Notes: generated by a model from the sequence alone, not told the origin. Positions 8,697-17,913 are shown, numbered from the stretch's first letter. The stretch is 40,163 nucleotides of DNA from Treponema sp. (GCA_031266875.1 JAISAE010000035.1:1-40163); one strand, 5' to 3'. A program made the numbers and translations.

Positions 8697-9722
8697 CTAG
8701 TTTGTCGCGGCCAGAGGCGCGACACGCTCGACCACGTTGATCCGCGAGCCATCCTCAAGGAGGCTCTGTCCCCGAACCACGATTTCCTCATTTGGGGAAA
8801 GTCCACTCTGTATCTCCTGCACGCCGTCAACCAAGATGCCTTTGGTAACAACCCTGCGCCGCGCCACCCGGAACGCCGGGTCGGTGGGGTCGGTGGCGAC
8901 TGTGAAGACATACGTTTCACCAAAACGCTCAATTAAGGCCGCGTAAGGTATCTTGACGATGCCGCTCTTCTCCTCAGTTATGATTCGTGTTTTGGCGAAC
9001 ATACCGGCTTTGAGCTTGTTATCCGCGTTATCAACGTTAATCTTGACCTCCATGGTACGCGACGCTGGATCAAGCACGGGGCTGAGTTCAGTGATACTGC
9101 CCCTAAACACCTCGCCTGGGTAGGCGTCCAGTATGATTTCGCAGGACAAGTGAGGGCTGATTTTTGAGACGAATCGCTCAGCAACATAGACCTTGATTTC
9201 CAGCCCACTACCACTGCTGGAAATGCGGGCAACAGGCATTGCCTGACTAACCGTCTGGCCGAGTTGGGCATTGAGCGACACAATCGTACCAGAGACCGGC
9301 GCTTTAACCACGCCCGGAATATAATTCATGCCTGGACGGGAAGGGTCAACCTCGGCGAGTTGCGCGTCTTTGGAGACCCTGCTCCCGACAGCGGTGTAGA
9401 CCCGCGTTACCTTGCCTGCCACGTCGGAATAGACATCAACCGTTGAGCCGGCAACAATGTCGCCCGCAAGGGCGATATAGTCGCTGATCTGTCCCTGCAC
9501 CACCGTAGTGGTGTTTACCGCGAAAATCGGCACAGCATCTGCCGCTGGCGCAACAGCGGCGCTTGCCGCCTCCTCTCGGTTACACGCACCCAGACTGAGC
9601 GCGACAAACAGCACCACCACCCCGCTCATTACCCGTTTGAAGACGACAAACAGTGCCGCCGCCCCGCTCATCGCCCGCTTGGGAACGATGGAAGTTTTAT
9701 CACAAGCTCTAAGAAACATCAT
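8697..9722 (-). CDS. RND efflux periplasmic adaptor (membrane fusion) lipoprotein
   Basis: 341 aa. A long N-terminus with two hydrophobic stretches ends in a lipobox (SLGAC, cysteine near residue 48), so it should be lipid-anchored. The biotinyl-lipoyl-like part contains VDVYSDVAGKVTRVYTAVGS and VVKAPVSGTIVSL, followed by the beta-barrel (SGLEIKVYVAERFVSKI; FRGSITELSPVLDPASRT, a highly conserved adaptor sequence) and a membrane-proximal domain ending NEEIVVRGQSLLEDGS. The alpha-hairpin is nearly absent, since only about 20 residues separate the lipoyl halves, which suggests a short adaptor. The first ATG overlaps the stop of the upstream outer-membrane gene (ATGA, 9719-9722). The N-terminus has duplicated text (FVVFKRVMSG and similar), possibly a small internal duplication; a later Met could be the true start. 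Confidence 0.9.
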   Translation of the reverse strand: MMFLRACDKTSIVPKRAMSGAAALFVVFKRVMSGVVVLFVALSLGACNREEAASAAVAPAADAVPIFAVNTTTVVQGQISDYIALAGDIVAGSTVDVYSDVAGKVTRVYTAVGSRVSKDAQLAEVDPSRPGMNYIPGVVKAPVSGTIVSLNAQLGQTVSQAMPVARISSSGSGLEIKVYVAERFVSKISPHLSCEIILDAYPGEVFRGSITELSPVLDPASRTMEVKINVDNADNKLKAGMFAKTRIITEEKSGIVKIPYAALIERFGETYVFTVATDPTDPAFRVARRRVVTKGILVDGVQEIQSGLSPNEEIVVRGQSLLEDGSRINVVERVAPLAATN

Positions 9723-11254
9723 TGGATACTCCCCGACAGGGTCCCAAAGGGAACCCCAATGGCATATTCAAGGTCAAGAAGACCCTGTAAGTAGGTGAAG
9801 TTCTGCGCCAGTACGCCAACCTTCGCCTGATTAAGCTGTTGCTCCGCGTTCTGCACCTGCAGCAAATCCTGAAAACCAGCCCGGTACGCCTGCTCGGTAA
9901 GCTCATAGCTCCGCTGCGCCAGTTCCACGGTCTTCTGCAAGGCCGCAATCTGGGTCTGGGCCTTTTGCAGGGAAAGCACGGTGTTATAAATCTCAAGCTC
10001 AGTTCCCCGTATCGCCTGCGCAAGGCCGATGTTGAGGCTCCGCATATTGTCATCAAGGTCCTTCACGGCTTGGCGGCTGGAAGTCCAGGGAAGCAGGTTA
10101 TGAAGCTGAAAGCCCAGGGAAATGGTGAGAGAGCCAGACTGGTTCCATGCGTCCCCATTGAACCAGCTATCTTTCCACGGGTCTTGAGTAAAGGCGTTGT
10201 TAAGTCCCCAGCTTATGCTTAACGCCGGATACATTGACTGAACCTGAATTTTTCTGGCGCTTTGCAGCAACAAAATGTTCTGCCTGATTTCCTGTATATC
10301 CGGTTTACTGTCAGACGCCTGAGTAATGAGTTCCCGCACATCAAGCGGCACAAAGGAAATATCCGTTGCCATCGGCTCAAACTCGAAGTTGGTGTCATAA
10401 GGCAGGCCCAGGTTCATGGCAAACTGCGCCATAAGCAGCTTAAAGTTATTCTCCGCCTCTTCAATCGTGGGTCTAAGGTTTTCTTTGGAGACCTGCGCCT
10501 GCAAGAGACTGAGTTCAGGCGCAAGTCCAGCCTGATAATTCGCCCGCGCCGTTGCCTCTTGGCGCTCGGCAGTAACGAGGCTTTCCTTCTGGAGCTTGAT
10601 GTTTTCCTGCACCAGCAGCATCTGGTAGTACGACTTACGCACATCCCGCTCAAGCTGGGACACGGCCTTGTCATAGGAGAGCAGCCCGCTCTCGTAATCA
10701 AGGCGCAGGCGGCTCATTGCCTCGATCATGGCAATGCTCAGATTCAGCGAAACCTGAATGGATGAGGCAACGTGCCATTGGGGAAGCGTTACGGAATAGG
10801 GAACCGCCGCCACACCAAAAACAGGACTAGCCAGTAGTTCTGGCGGCAAGCCTGGCAAAGATGTGTAACTAGCGGGATCGAGGATACCGGTAGGAACCAG
10901 TGTTGCCCCTGATTGCGTGGTCGCCTTATTGTCCAGTATGAGACTTCCGCCCACAGTTACCGACGGTATAAACTGACCCCACGAGTAATCCGACTTGCGC
11001 TTCTTGGTCTCGTTTGTTACCCGCGTTGACTCAAGGCTGAGATTGTTCGCTATGGCAAGTTCCACCGCCATACTTGGGCTCAGCCGCATGGCGCCAGACG
11101 CCGCGTCCTGCGCAACAGCAACAGCAACAGCGCCTGCCATGATGAAGAGCAGCACTGCCGAGACGCGGCTTGCAGTACCCCCACAAGCCATGCACCGGCC
11201 AGAGACCCGCTCGCCGCGTCTCCCGCCCCGCTCACCGTAAAAAAATCGTACCAT
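9719..11254 (-). CDS. TolC-like outer-membrane efflux protein
   Basis: 511 aa. An N-terminal Arg-rich leader and hydrophobic signal (VSAVLLFIMAGAVAVAVAQ) target it across the inner membrane. The two repeats of the outer-membrane efflux family are visible: MRLSPSMAVELAIANNLSLESTRV at the start of the first, and the second with long coiled-coil helices such as LEIYNTVLSLQKAQTQIAAL and ELTEQAYRAGFQDLLQVQNAEQQL. It would provide the outer-membrane duct for the adaptor and RND pump encoded just downstream and translationally coupled to it. The AAGGAG ribosome-binding site 7 nt before the ATG at 11254 supports that start. First gene of the operon; 256 bp separate it from the TetR-like regulator upstream. 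Confidence 0.9.
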   Translation of the reverse strand: MVRFFYGERGGRRGERVSGRCMACGGTASRVSAVLLFIMAGAVAVAVAQDAASGAMRLSPSMAVELAIANNLSLESTRVTNETKKRKSDYSWGQFIPSVTVGGSLILDNKATTQSGATLVPTGILDPASYTSLPGLPPELLASPVFGVAAVPYSVTLPQWHVASSIQVSLNLSIAMIEAMSRLRLDYESGLLSYDKAVSQLERDVRKSYYQMLLVQENIKLQKESLVTAERQEATARANYQAGLAPELSLLQAQVSKENLRPTIEEAENNFKLLMAQFAMNLGLPYDTNFEFEPMATDISFVPLDVRELITQASDSKPDIQEIRQNILLLQSARKIQVQSMYPALSISWGLNNAFTQDPWKDSWFNGDAWNQSGSLTISLGFQLHNLLPWTSSRQAVKDLDDNMRSLNIGLAQAIRGTELEIYNTVLSLQKAQTQIAALQKTVELAQRSYELTEQAYRAGFQDLLQVQNAEQQLNQAKVGVLAQNFTYLQGLLDLEYAIGVPFGTLSGSIQ

Positions 11255-11303
11255 AAAACACTCCTTGCTCCGGCCTTTGAGGAACGTATGTTCACCAAAC
11301 CCT

Positions 11304-11356
11304 TAGAAACAGCGTTTCTACACAAACACGGTAACTTACACAACGCAGTAACTTAC
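11304..11356. promoter_or_regulatory. palindrome and GTAACTTAC direct repeats in the efflux operon leader
   Basis: TAGAAAC-AGC-GTTTCTA (11304-11320) is a perfect interrupted palindrome, followed by two copies of GTAACTTAC at 11331-11339 and 11348-11356, 17 bp apart. The first copy sits in a CGGTAAC context like the half-site of the palindrome at 12813-12832. The position, 50-100 bp upstream of the tolC-like start, fits regulator binding or an mRNA leader hairpin. Function is inferred from position only. Confidence 0.4.
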
Positions 11357-11469
11357 CGCAGTTTCCAAAGCCCGGCGGCATTGTTGCGGCATAACGCCGC
11401 TATATTCAGCCCGTATACACGCGACTGTTCGACAACATCGCCAATTGCGGTTGCTGCCGTTTTTTACTG

Positions 11470-11495
11470 TTTAACGCACTATTTTAACGCACTAT
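11470..11495. repeat. tandem duplicate TTTAACGCACTAT
   Basis: Two exact adjacent copies of this 13-mer (11470-11482 and 11483-11495) lie between the TetR-like stop (11511) and the efflux operon. A third partial TATAACGCA follows. They could be a direct-repeat operator or upstream element of the efflux promoter; no further evidence. Confidence 0.55.
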
Positions 11496-11510
11496 AACGC
11501 AATCGCCTCA

Positions 11511-12758
11511 TTACTTAAAGCCTCCCATGCCGCAGGTGAGGGCGCGGTACAAGAGCCGCACACTTTCATCCGGCACATCGACGAAGTCCATATTCACAGG
11601 CCGGTACATCAGGGTATTCACAATGAGAAACACTATCCATTGAGGAATATGGTCGCGCCTTTCGTCATTGCTAGTTTCTTTAATTACATGGAAAAAACGA
11701 TCCTCGTCAAAGTGAAACTCAGCGAAGATACGGAAGAGGCGCGGCAGTTCTGAAAAGTTCAGCTTAAGCTGGCGTACGCGAATCCAGTCCATAGCGATCA
11801 GTATCTCCGGGTATGAGCGCAAGTAATCCGCGATGCTGATAATAGCCATGTAGAGCTTTTCCTCAACTGCGTCAACAAGGCACATAGCAGCCTCAGCGCG
11901 GGCAAAAATCCGGTCAAACTCCGTAAGAAAAAGCTGGGTGAGCATATCCTGCTTGTTCCTGAAATGCGCGTAAAGCCCGCTCTTGGACATACCAGCTCGC
12001 TGGGCAACCATATCCATTGAGGCCTCCCACGGCCCCAGCTCCGCCACCACGCTCGACACGGCCTTGAGTAGACGCTCGCCAGTGTCAGACACCGCGCCGT
12101 CGCCAGACACCGGCGGTATTAACTTCGCGCTTTGCCGCGCCAGCGTCTCAAGCCGCTCGTAGTCCAGTTGCGCCACAACCGCCTGCTTATAGCCAAGCCC
12201 TTTCATAACGCTTTCTTCTATATATATGACAAGTTTATTGACCTGCTCGTCATCCAGTTTCGTGTCCAGACAGGCGCGGCTCCGATGAAATTGCGCCAGC
12301 CAATACATCGTGCTTGCCATCACGACATGTATCTGTGTCGGGTAGCCCTGATCCCGCGTAAGCATAGCGAGCAGTTTCGGTATATCAAAGCCGCGCTTAT
12401 GAAACTGGTTCGTCTCGTTCACCGCGCTGCGCTTGCCATATACCTGAATCAGCGAAAACAGGAAAGCGTCAATATTGTGGGCATAGTAAGCAACTATTAC
12501 CCGGACGAGGTTGAGCAGAGCGGAGTTACTGCCATCGCTGCTGAGCGCCTCGTCATAGTAAGGCTTGAGGAACGCCGCATACTCGTCATAGTACGTTTCG
12601 TACATGGCGTTCTCCAGCGCCTCCTTGGAATCAAAGTACCGGTAGAGCGCGGACTTGGTAACCCGCAGGTCGCGGGCAAGCTGGGCGAGGCTGGTAGACT
12701 GGTAAAACTGCCGCCCCCAAACCCGGAACGCGGCGCGTACTATATCTGTTTTTGTCAT
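11511..12758 (-). CDS. double TetR-type transcriptional regulator (two TetR units fused)
   Basis: 415 aa, about twice the usual TetR length. The first TetR DNA-binding domain spans about residues 4-50 (IVRAAFRVWG, then LAQLARDLRVTKSALYRYFDSKEAL). A second, independent one spans about 226-275 (GERLLKAVSSVVAE, then MDMVAQRAGMSKSGLYAHFRNKQDML). Each is followed by a helical segment that would be its ligand or dimer domain. A single chain could thus act as a covalent TetR dimer. It lies directly upstream of, and on the same strand as, the tolC-adaptor-RND-PII operon, the usual place for an efflux regulator. A perfect TetR-like palindrome sits 54 bp before its ATG, suggesting autoregulation. No strong ribosome-binding site is visible before the ATG. 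Confidence 0.85.
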   Translation of the reverse strand: MTKTDIVRAAFRVWGRQFYQSTSLAQLARDLRVTKSALYRYFDSKEALENAMYETYYDEYAAFLKPYYDEALSSDGSNSALLNLVRVIVAYYAHNIDAFLFSLIQVYGKRSAVNETNQFHKRGFDIPKLLAMLTRDQGYPTQIHVVMASTMYWLAQFHRSRACLDTKLDDEQVNKLVIYIEESVMKGLGYKQAVVAQLDYERLETLARQSAKLIPPVSGDGAVSDTGERLLKAVSSVVAELGPWEASMDMVAQRAGMSKSGLYAHFRNKQDMLTQLFLTEFDRIFARAEAAMCLVDAVEEKLYMAIISIADYLRSYPEILIAMDWIRVRQLKLNFSELPRLFRIFAEFHFDEDRFFHVIKETSNDERRDHIPQWIVFLIVNTLMYRPVNMDFVDVPDESVRLLYRALTCGMGGFK

Positions 12759-12812
12759 AAAATCCCAACGCCGGTTGCGCCGAGTATGACAGCGCCCTAT
12801 ACAGCAACGTAT

Positions 12813-12832
12813 GTTACCGACCGGTCGGTAAC
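12813..12832. promoter_or_regulatory. perfect 20-bp palindromic operator upstream of the TetR-like regulator
   Basis: GTTACCGACCGGTCGGTAAC is a perfect palindrome whose core (ACCGACCGGTCGGT) is typical of TetR-family operators. It lies in the 282-bp divergent spacer between the regulator (minus) and the OmpA-domain gene (plus). The natural inference is autorepression by the double TetR protein, possibly also affecting the divergent gene. Confidence 0.75.
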
Positions 12833-12877
12833 TACAACATAATAAGGGGATATAAAGAAAGCAAGCAACGTAACCGT

Positions 12878-12891
12878 CGTGTTATAACACG
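12878..12891. promoter_or_regulatory. 14-bp palindrome CGTGTTATAACACG
   Basis: A perfect palindrome in the same divergent spacer, about 150 bp before the OmpA-domain gene. It differs from the TetR-like palindrome and may bind another protein. A TATAAT hexamer at 12991-12996, 45 bp before that gene, is a possible -10 element, but I see no matching -35. Confidence 0.35.
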
Positions 12892-13040
12892 TTATCACCG
12901 AGCCTTTGATCGCTTTGACATCAGCAAAGAGACTGTTGCGCTCATGTACCGTAACAACAGAAGCGCCGCAAGCCCAGCATTGGGTCTGTTTATAATGTAT
13001 ATTTTTATATTCCAATCATACATTCCGATATTCTGTATAT

Positions 13041-14570
13041 ATGCAAAAATTTACATTTAAGACCGCGCTCCTGGGCGCGATTCTATACGTGATGTTTTTA
13101 GACCTTCCCTTGTTATACGCGCAGGAACACATAGACCTCGTTATGGCGGAAACCGGCCCCTATTCTCTGGTGGAGCGTTCCGATTGGAGGCGGTATAACA
13201 ATGGGAAGTACGTCGGTCTGGTACACCGCGAGGTGCGGGCGTCGATTAGCCCGAAACCAGCGCCGCAAAACGCCGCGCCTACCAATACCTTCTTGTATCA
13301 GGGAAACTTTTTCGTGCTGGAGGAAACCCTGCGCGATATGCGAGCCAGTGCTCAGGCCGTGGATGAGGTAGTGCCGGTTAAGTTCCAGCTTAACAAAAGC
13401 GGCGCGATCTTTGTGGAAAACGACCAAGGCTTTCCACGACTTCGGGGCTTTCCCGCCTTTCCAGCAAAGAAAGTAACCCAGGGAACCAAGTGGACCGCCC
13501 CGGGTAGCCGTATAGTTGACCCACTCAACACCGGAGACTCGGCGCTGGTTCCCTTTACCGCTGAATATGAATACCTGGGCGTGGAGAACTACCCGAACCG
13601 GCCAGACGGCACGCCGGTACACCGGATTAAGGCTGGTTACTCGGCGCGGTATCAGAGCAACGGAGCAGACCAGACAAACTTCGTGCGCCTGCAAGGGAAT
13701 CACACGGTCGATATCTTTATTCGGATTTCCGACGGCCTTCCCCTGCTTATGCGGGATAATCTTGATGAAACCTACTTCTGGGCTGATGGCTCTTCAGTAC
13801 GTTTCGTGGGCTTCACCCTGACTTTTGGTACAGGCATCACGCCGCTTGACCGCGACACCCTTATCTCGTCGCTGGAGAATCTGCTTACCCCTGAGCCGGA
13901 ACCGCCGCCTGTGGTCATTGTTCAGCCGCTGCCCGTGCCGAAGGAGCCGATCATCGCGGAACCAGTGGAAGAATCGCCGCCGCCGCTTGTAGTAGCGATT
14001 GAGGAACCGCTGCCTGTGGTTGTTGTTCAGCCGCTGCCCGTACCGAAGGAGCCGATCATCGCGGTACCAGTGGAAGAATCGCCGCCGCCGCTTGTAGTAG
14101 CGATTGAGGAACCGCCGCCTGTCATAGTGCCAACGCCGCCGCTTGTAATAGTGGTTGAAAAAGCGCCCCCCGTCATAGTGCCAACGCCTGATCTGGGTGC
14201 AAACATCGAAGTAAGCTCAGTTCCTGAAGGTATACGGCTTACCATAAAAGACATTCGTTTCGAGCCTGATTCAGCGAACTTCTTACCCGAAGAAACCTCG
14301 CGCCTTGACATCATCGCCAACGCCTTAAAACAAGTACCGGAACGCACCTTTCTTATAGAAGGGCATACCGCCTCGACCGGCGCGCCATACGACGAGATGA
14401 ACCTTTCAATTGAACGGGCGCAGCGCATGGTGGCCGCAATGGTTACGCGGGGCATCAGCGCGGACCGGTTTATCTACAAGGGCTGGGGCGGCACAAAGCC
14501 TGTGGGTGATAACGCGAGCAACGCGGGGCGCGCCTTGAACCGCCGCGTAGAAATCACTATCCTTGAATAG
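13041..14570 (+). CDS. OmpA-domain envelope protein with Pro-rich linker
   Basis: 509 aa. A signal peptide (hydrophobic LLGAILYVMFLDLPLL, cleavage likely after YAQ) precedes an unrecognised N-terminal domain of about 250 residues rich in beta-strand sequence. A linker of about 110 residues carries duplicated VQPLPVPKEPIIA and VEESPPPLVVAIEE blocks. The C-terminal ~110 residues are an OmpA-like peptidoglycan-binding domain (IRFEPDSANFL, LIEGHTASTG, NLSIERAQRMV, GWGGTKPV, NRRVEITI). It probably tethers the outer envelope to peptidoglycan, the N-terminal part being periplasmic. No Shine-Dalgarno is obvious at the ATG. Divergent from the double TetR gene, which may link it to efflux control; that link is inference. 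Confidence 0.85.
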   Translation: MQKFTFKTALLGAILYVMFLDLPLLYAQEHIDLVMAETGPYSLVERSDWRRYNNGKYVGLVHREVRASISPKPAPQNAAPTNTFLYQGNFFVLEETLRDMRASAQAVDEVVPVKFQLNKSGAIFVENDQGFPRLRGFPAFPAKKVTQGTKWTAPGSRIVDPLNTGDSALVPFTAEYEYLGVENYPNRPDGTPVHRIKAGYSARYQSNGADQTNFVRLQGNHTVDIFIRISDGLPLLMRDNLDETYFWADGSSVRFVGFTLTFGTGITPLDRDTLISSLENLLTPEPEPPPVVIVQPLPVPKEPIIAEPVEESPPPLVVAIEEPLPVVVVQPLPVPKEPIIAVPVEESPPPLVVAIEEPPPVIVPTPPLVIVVEKAPPVIVPTPDLGANIEVSSVPEGIRLTIKDIRFEPDSANFLPEETSRLDIIANALKQVPERTFLIEGHTASTGAPYDEMNLSIERAQRMVAAMVTRGISADRFIYKGWGGTKPVGDNASNAGRALNRRVEITILE

Positions 14571-14650
14571 GCATGACTCTTGGCAATCTCTAACACAATC
14601 GCGGGAATACTGAACTTTATTGTGTACAGACTGGATTTATAGACGTGTGC

Positions 14651-15670
14651 GGATTGAACTTCACCGGAAGCATATTTGATTCCATCATGCGCGTACTGGG
14701 CTTCGGTATGAGTAGACTGAACTTCACGGTGAGCGTACTGGGTTTCGGTATGAGTAGACTGAACTTCACGGTGAGCGTACTGGACTCCCGTATGAGTAGA
14801 CTGAACTTCACGGTGAGCGTACTGGACTCCCGTATGAGTAGACCGAACTTCACGGTGAGCGTACTGGACTCCCGTATGAGTAGACCGAACTTTACTGGGT
14901 GTGGACTGGACTTCGGCGTTTGCGGATTGAAATTCACCATAGGCCGATTGAAGTTCATCGAGGACAGATTAGACTTCGGCGTGAGCAGATTAGATTCCAC
15001 CGGAGGCAGATTGAAGTTCGGCGGGAGCCGACTAGATTCCGCCGGGGGACGATTGGATTTAAGCGGGAGTCGATTGGACTTTGACGGGGGCAGATTAGAT
15101 TCCGCCGGAGGCAGATTAGATTCCGCCGGAGGCAGATTGGACTTAGGCGGGAGTAGATTAGGTTCCACCGGAGGCCGATTAGATTCCACCGTGAGCCGAT
15201 TGAAGTTCATCGGGGGCAGATTGGACTTAGGCGGGAGTAGATTAGATTCCACCGGAGGCAGATTGAAGTTCGGCGGGAGCCGACTAGATTCCGCCGGGGG
15301 ACGATTGGATTTAAGCGGGAGTCGATTGGACTTTGACGGGGGCAGATTAGATTCCACCGGAGGCCGATTGAAGTTCATCGGGGGCCGACTGGACTTAGGC
15401 GGAGGCCGATTAGATTCCACCGTGAGCCGATTGAAGTTCATCGGGGGCCGATTGGACTTTGACGGGAGTAGATTAGATTCCATCGGGGGCCGATTGGACT
15501 TAGGCGGGAGTAGATTAGATTCCACCGGGAGCCGATTGGACTTAGGCGGGAGTAGATTAGATTCCACCGGGAGCCGATTGAAGTTCATCGGGGGCAGATT
15601 GGACTTTGACGGGAGCGGATTGGACTTAGGCGGAGGCCGATTGAAGTTCATCGGGAGCAGATTGAATGAT
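14651..15670. repeat. ~48 x 21-bp tandem repeat array
   Basis: A 21-bp unit of the form CGATTGGACTTAGGCGGGAGT, with variants such as AGATTAGATTCCACCGGAGGC and CGATTGAAGTTCATCGGGGGC, repeats for about 1 kb with almost no indels. Since 21 is a multiple of 3, one frame stays open on each strand: plus gives heptads like GGRLDST/GSRLDLG, minus gives heptads like PPKSNRL/PVESNLL. Neither frame has a convincing start and ribosome-binding site, so I do not call a gene. The array occupies the whole space between the OmpA-domain gene and the 238-aa gene. Confidence 0.9.
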
Positions 15671-15704
15671 GCTGGAAACAATACATTTAAGGAGGCTTTG
15701 AAAG

Positions 15705-16421
15705 ATGCCGCATAAAAAAGACTGGTATCCCAATTCAAGGGACGAACAGGTTCATCTGGTGGAAACTTGGCTGAAGGTGTTTCTAACCAAAGCGTTGGCG
15801 TGGGGCATTCCCCCTGTCAATGTTACCAGTTTGACGGACACCCTGGCCGCCGCGAAGGACATCCTCGCCGTAGTCAAGAGCGGGGAACGCACCGCCGCGA
15901 GCGTGGTGGGGTGCAATGAGGCGTTTAAGGAAATGGAGGCTGAGGCTCGCTTCATTAAGAAGCGCTACCTCCTTATTCCACCTCTCACCCCGGCTGATTT
16001 GGCGGATATTTTGCTCTCCCAGCCGGACAACACCCACACCCCGGTTCCGCCGCCCACAGGTCAGCCCTCTGTAAGCATCACCTACCCAGGCGGGCCACAT
16101 CTCTTAAAGGTTCATCTCACATTCCTTGCCGGGACAGCGCCGCTGGACAGCCGGAGCGATAGCGGCTACGCCATCTACAAAGGGGTCATGCCCCAGGGCG
16201 GGGCCACGCTGGAACAGGCGGCAAGCGTCAAACACTACCTGATGAAGCCGCCTCTGGACGGGGAAGAATTGCTGTACTACAAGTTTACCCGCCGCAGAAC
16301 AGAGGTGGTGAGTTTTACCGCTGAAGAGTCAGGCATGACAGCCTACTTCTGCTCCCGCTATGAGAACGGCAAAGGCGATGCCGGCGGCTGGGGGCCTATT
16401 GTGTCGGCGGTTATTCCTTGA
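15705..16421 (+). CDS. hypothetical protein, 238 aa
   Basis: Not recognised as a named family. The ~105-residue N-terminal half is predicted helical (WYPNSRDEQVHLVETWLKVFLTKAL, LAAAKDILAVVKSGERTAASV, EAFKEMEAEARFIKKRYLL). A Pro/Thr linker (NTHTPVPPPTGQ) leads to a C-terminal beta-rich part (VSITYPGGPHLLKVHLTFL to WGPIVSAVIP) that resembles an immunoglobulin-like or fibronectin-like sandwich. There is no signal peptide or membrane segment. A strong AAGGAGG site lies about 9 nt before the ATG, at the end of the 21-bp repeat array. A clear terminator follows, so it is transcribed alone or with the repeat. Confidence 0.75.
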   Translation: MPHKKDWYPNSRDEQVHLVETWLKVFLTKALAWGIPPVNVTSLTDTLAAAKDILAVVKSGERTAASVVGCNEAFKEMEAEARFIKKRYLLIPPLTPADLADILLSQPDNTHTPVPPPTGQPSVSITYPGGPHLLKVHLTFLAGTAPLDSRSDSGYAIYKGVMPQGGATLEQAASVKHYLMKPPLDGEELLYYKFTRRRTEVVSFTAEESGMTAYFCSRYENGKGDAGGWGPIVSAVIP

Positions 16422-16426
16422 CGAGA

Positions 16427-16455
16427 ATCACCCGCCTAAAGGCGGGTGATTTTTG
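16427..16455 (+). terminator. intrinsic terminator after the 238-aa gene
   Basis: Perfect 10-bp stem ATCACCCGCC / GGCGGGTGAT with loop TAAA, followed by a T-run, 5 nt after the stop codon. Confidence 0.9.
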
Positions 16456-16584
16456 GTTTGCTGTCCCCTGCCAAAGGCGTATAGCTTGGTTTTTGCAAAA
16501 ACTCCTTATAAAAGAGCATTTTATGGTTGTGCGCTTTTGAAAAGCGGTAGTATCATGGCATATATACACTTTAAGGAGCTTGCT

Positions 16585-17877
16585 ATGAAAAAAATAGCGA
16601 TTTTACTGACTCTTATGACGTTTCCCGCACTGATATTCTCAGCCGCACGGAATGAGACGTCTAGTTCCACCTCGGCCTCCAATTATCTGCGTCTTGCTTG
16701 GTGGGGAAACACCACACGGGATGCCCGGACTAATGAAGTTGCGAGGCTTTTCATGCAGAAGAACCCTGGGGTAACCATTGAAACCGAACCTACTAACTGG
16801 GATGGTTACTGGCCAAAACTGGCTACGCAGGCTGCCAGCGGCAGTCTTCCCGATGTCATGCAGCAGGACTATATGTACATTGGCCAGTGGAACGATCGGA
16901 ATCAGTTACTCGACTTAACGCCTTATATTCAGAACGGGACTATCAACCTTTCCAATTGGGCTGACAGCGCTGTTGCTTCGGGCCGGCTGGGCAGCAAACT
17001 TATTGCCCTGAATCTCGGTGTTAATGCGTGGGGCATGGGGGTTGATCCAGCGATACTCCGGCAGGCGGGAATCACCATTGACGACACCACATGGACATGG
17101 GCGGACTTTGAAAGAATCGCCATTGAAATTTTCCAGAAGACCGGGATGCAGACCATGCCGCCTAACGAGTTTCATCAAATTCTTGAACACATTGTGCGGC
17201 AGACCGGCGGGTCATTCTTTGCCGCTGATAACAAGAGTCTGGGCTGGACGAACAACTCCGCCGCGGTAAAAGATAACCTTGATATGTGGATGCGGATAAA
17301 GGCTGCGGGCGCTCTGTTTGACCCGGAAGAGGGATTCCTGCTTGGGCTGGCAATGGAAGAAGGGCCCATAGCGAGGGGTAAGACGTGGAATTCCTATTAC
17401 TGGAGCAATCAGCATATTGGAACCTTGAACGCCGCTAAACGGCCGCTTGATTACATCATGTTCCCAAACCTCAGCGCGTCCAAGCCGCCTAAGTACGGCG
17501 CATACCTGAAACCGGGCCAGTTCATTTCCATTGTTGCTACTACTCAGAACCCTGATCTGGCCGCAAAGTTGGTCAACTTCATTATCAATGACCTTGAAGC
17601 TAACCGTATTCTGCTGGCTGAACGCGGCGTTCCGGTTCCTTCGGATGTCTTGCAAGACCTCTCAGGCCGAGTTGACGCTGATACGAAATACATCTTTGAC
17701 TACATCACCAAGGTAACGCCTTACACCAGCCCCATTGATCCGCCTGATGCTTCTGCTGGTGGTGAAGTCCGCGACGTTATTCGGCCTATTCTCCTTTCCT
17801 GCCTGAAGGGTGATCTTGGTACTGCTGCTGCGGTAACACAGATGATTCAGGCTGCCAACAGGGTTTTGAGCCGCTGA
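16585..17877 (+). CDS. sugar ABC transporter substrate-binding protein (CUT1 type)
   Basis: 430 aa from the ATG at 16585, chosen because AAGGAG lies 8 nt upstream; an in-frame open region extends to 16453 but has no such site. A signal peptide (KKIAILLTLMTFPALIFSA) is followed by a Ser/Thr-rich segment; there is no lipobox cysteine, unusual for spirochaete binding proteins. The mature part is an extracellular solute-binding protein family 1 fold: LRLAWWGNTTRDARTNEVARLF, NPGVTIETEP, LATQAASGSLPDVMQQD, LDLTPYI, WTWADFERIA. First gene of a binding protein-permease-permease operon, so it delivers an oligosaccharide or sugar to the pair downstream. The substrate cannot be deduced. Confidence 0.92.
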   Translation: MKKIAILLTLMTFPALIFSAARNETSSSTSASNYLRLAWWGNTTRDARTNEVARLFMQKNPGVTIETEPTNWDGYWPKLATQAASGSLPDVMQQDYMYIGQWNDRNQLLDLTPYIQNGTINLSNWADSAVASGRLGSKLIALNLGVNAWGMGVDPAILRQAGITIDDTTWTWADFERIAIEIFQKTGMQTMPPNEFHQILEHIVRQTGGSFFAADNKSLGWTNNSAAVKDNLDMWMRIKAAGALFDPEEGFLLGLAMEEGPIARGKTWNSYYWSNQHIGTLNAAKRPLDYIMFPNLSASKPPKYGAYLKPGQFISIVATTQNPDLAAKLVNFIINDLEANRILLAERGVPVPSDVLQDLSGRVDADTKYIFDYITKVTPYTSPIDPPDASAGGEVRDVIRPILLSCLKGDLGTAAAVTQMIQAANRVLSR

Positions 17878-17913
17878 CGATGAGAGTTCTATGAGCGCGG
17901 GAGGTGAAGAGCG

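Noticed and set aside
14617-15738. Long open frames (373 aa minus, 356 aa plus) in the 21-bp array
   Set aside because: Both strands are equally open because the unit is a multiple of 3, and the proposed starts lack a ribosome-binding site. Left as an open question under findings rather than annotated as genes.
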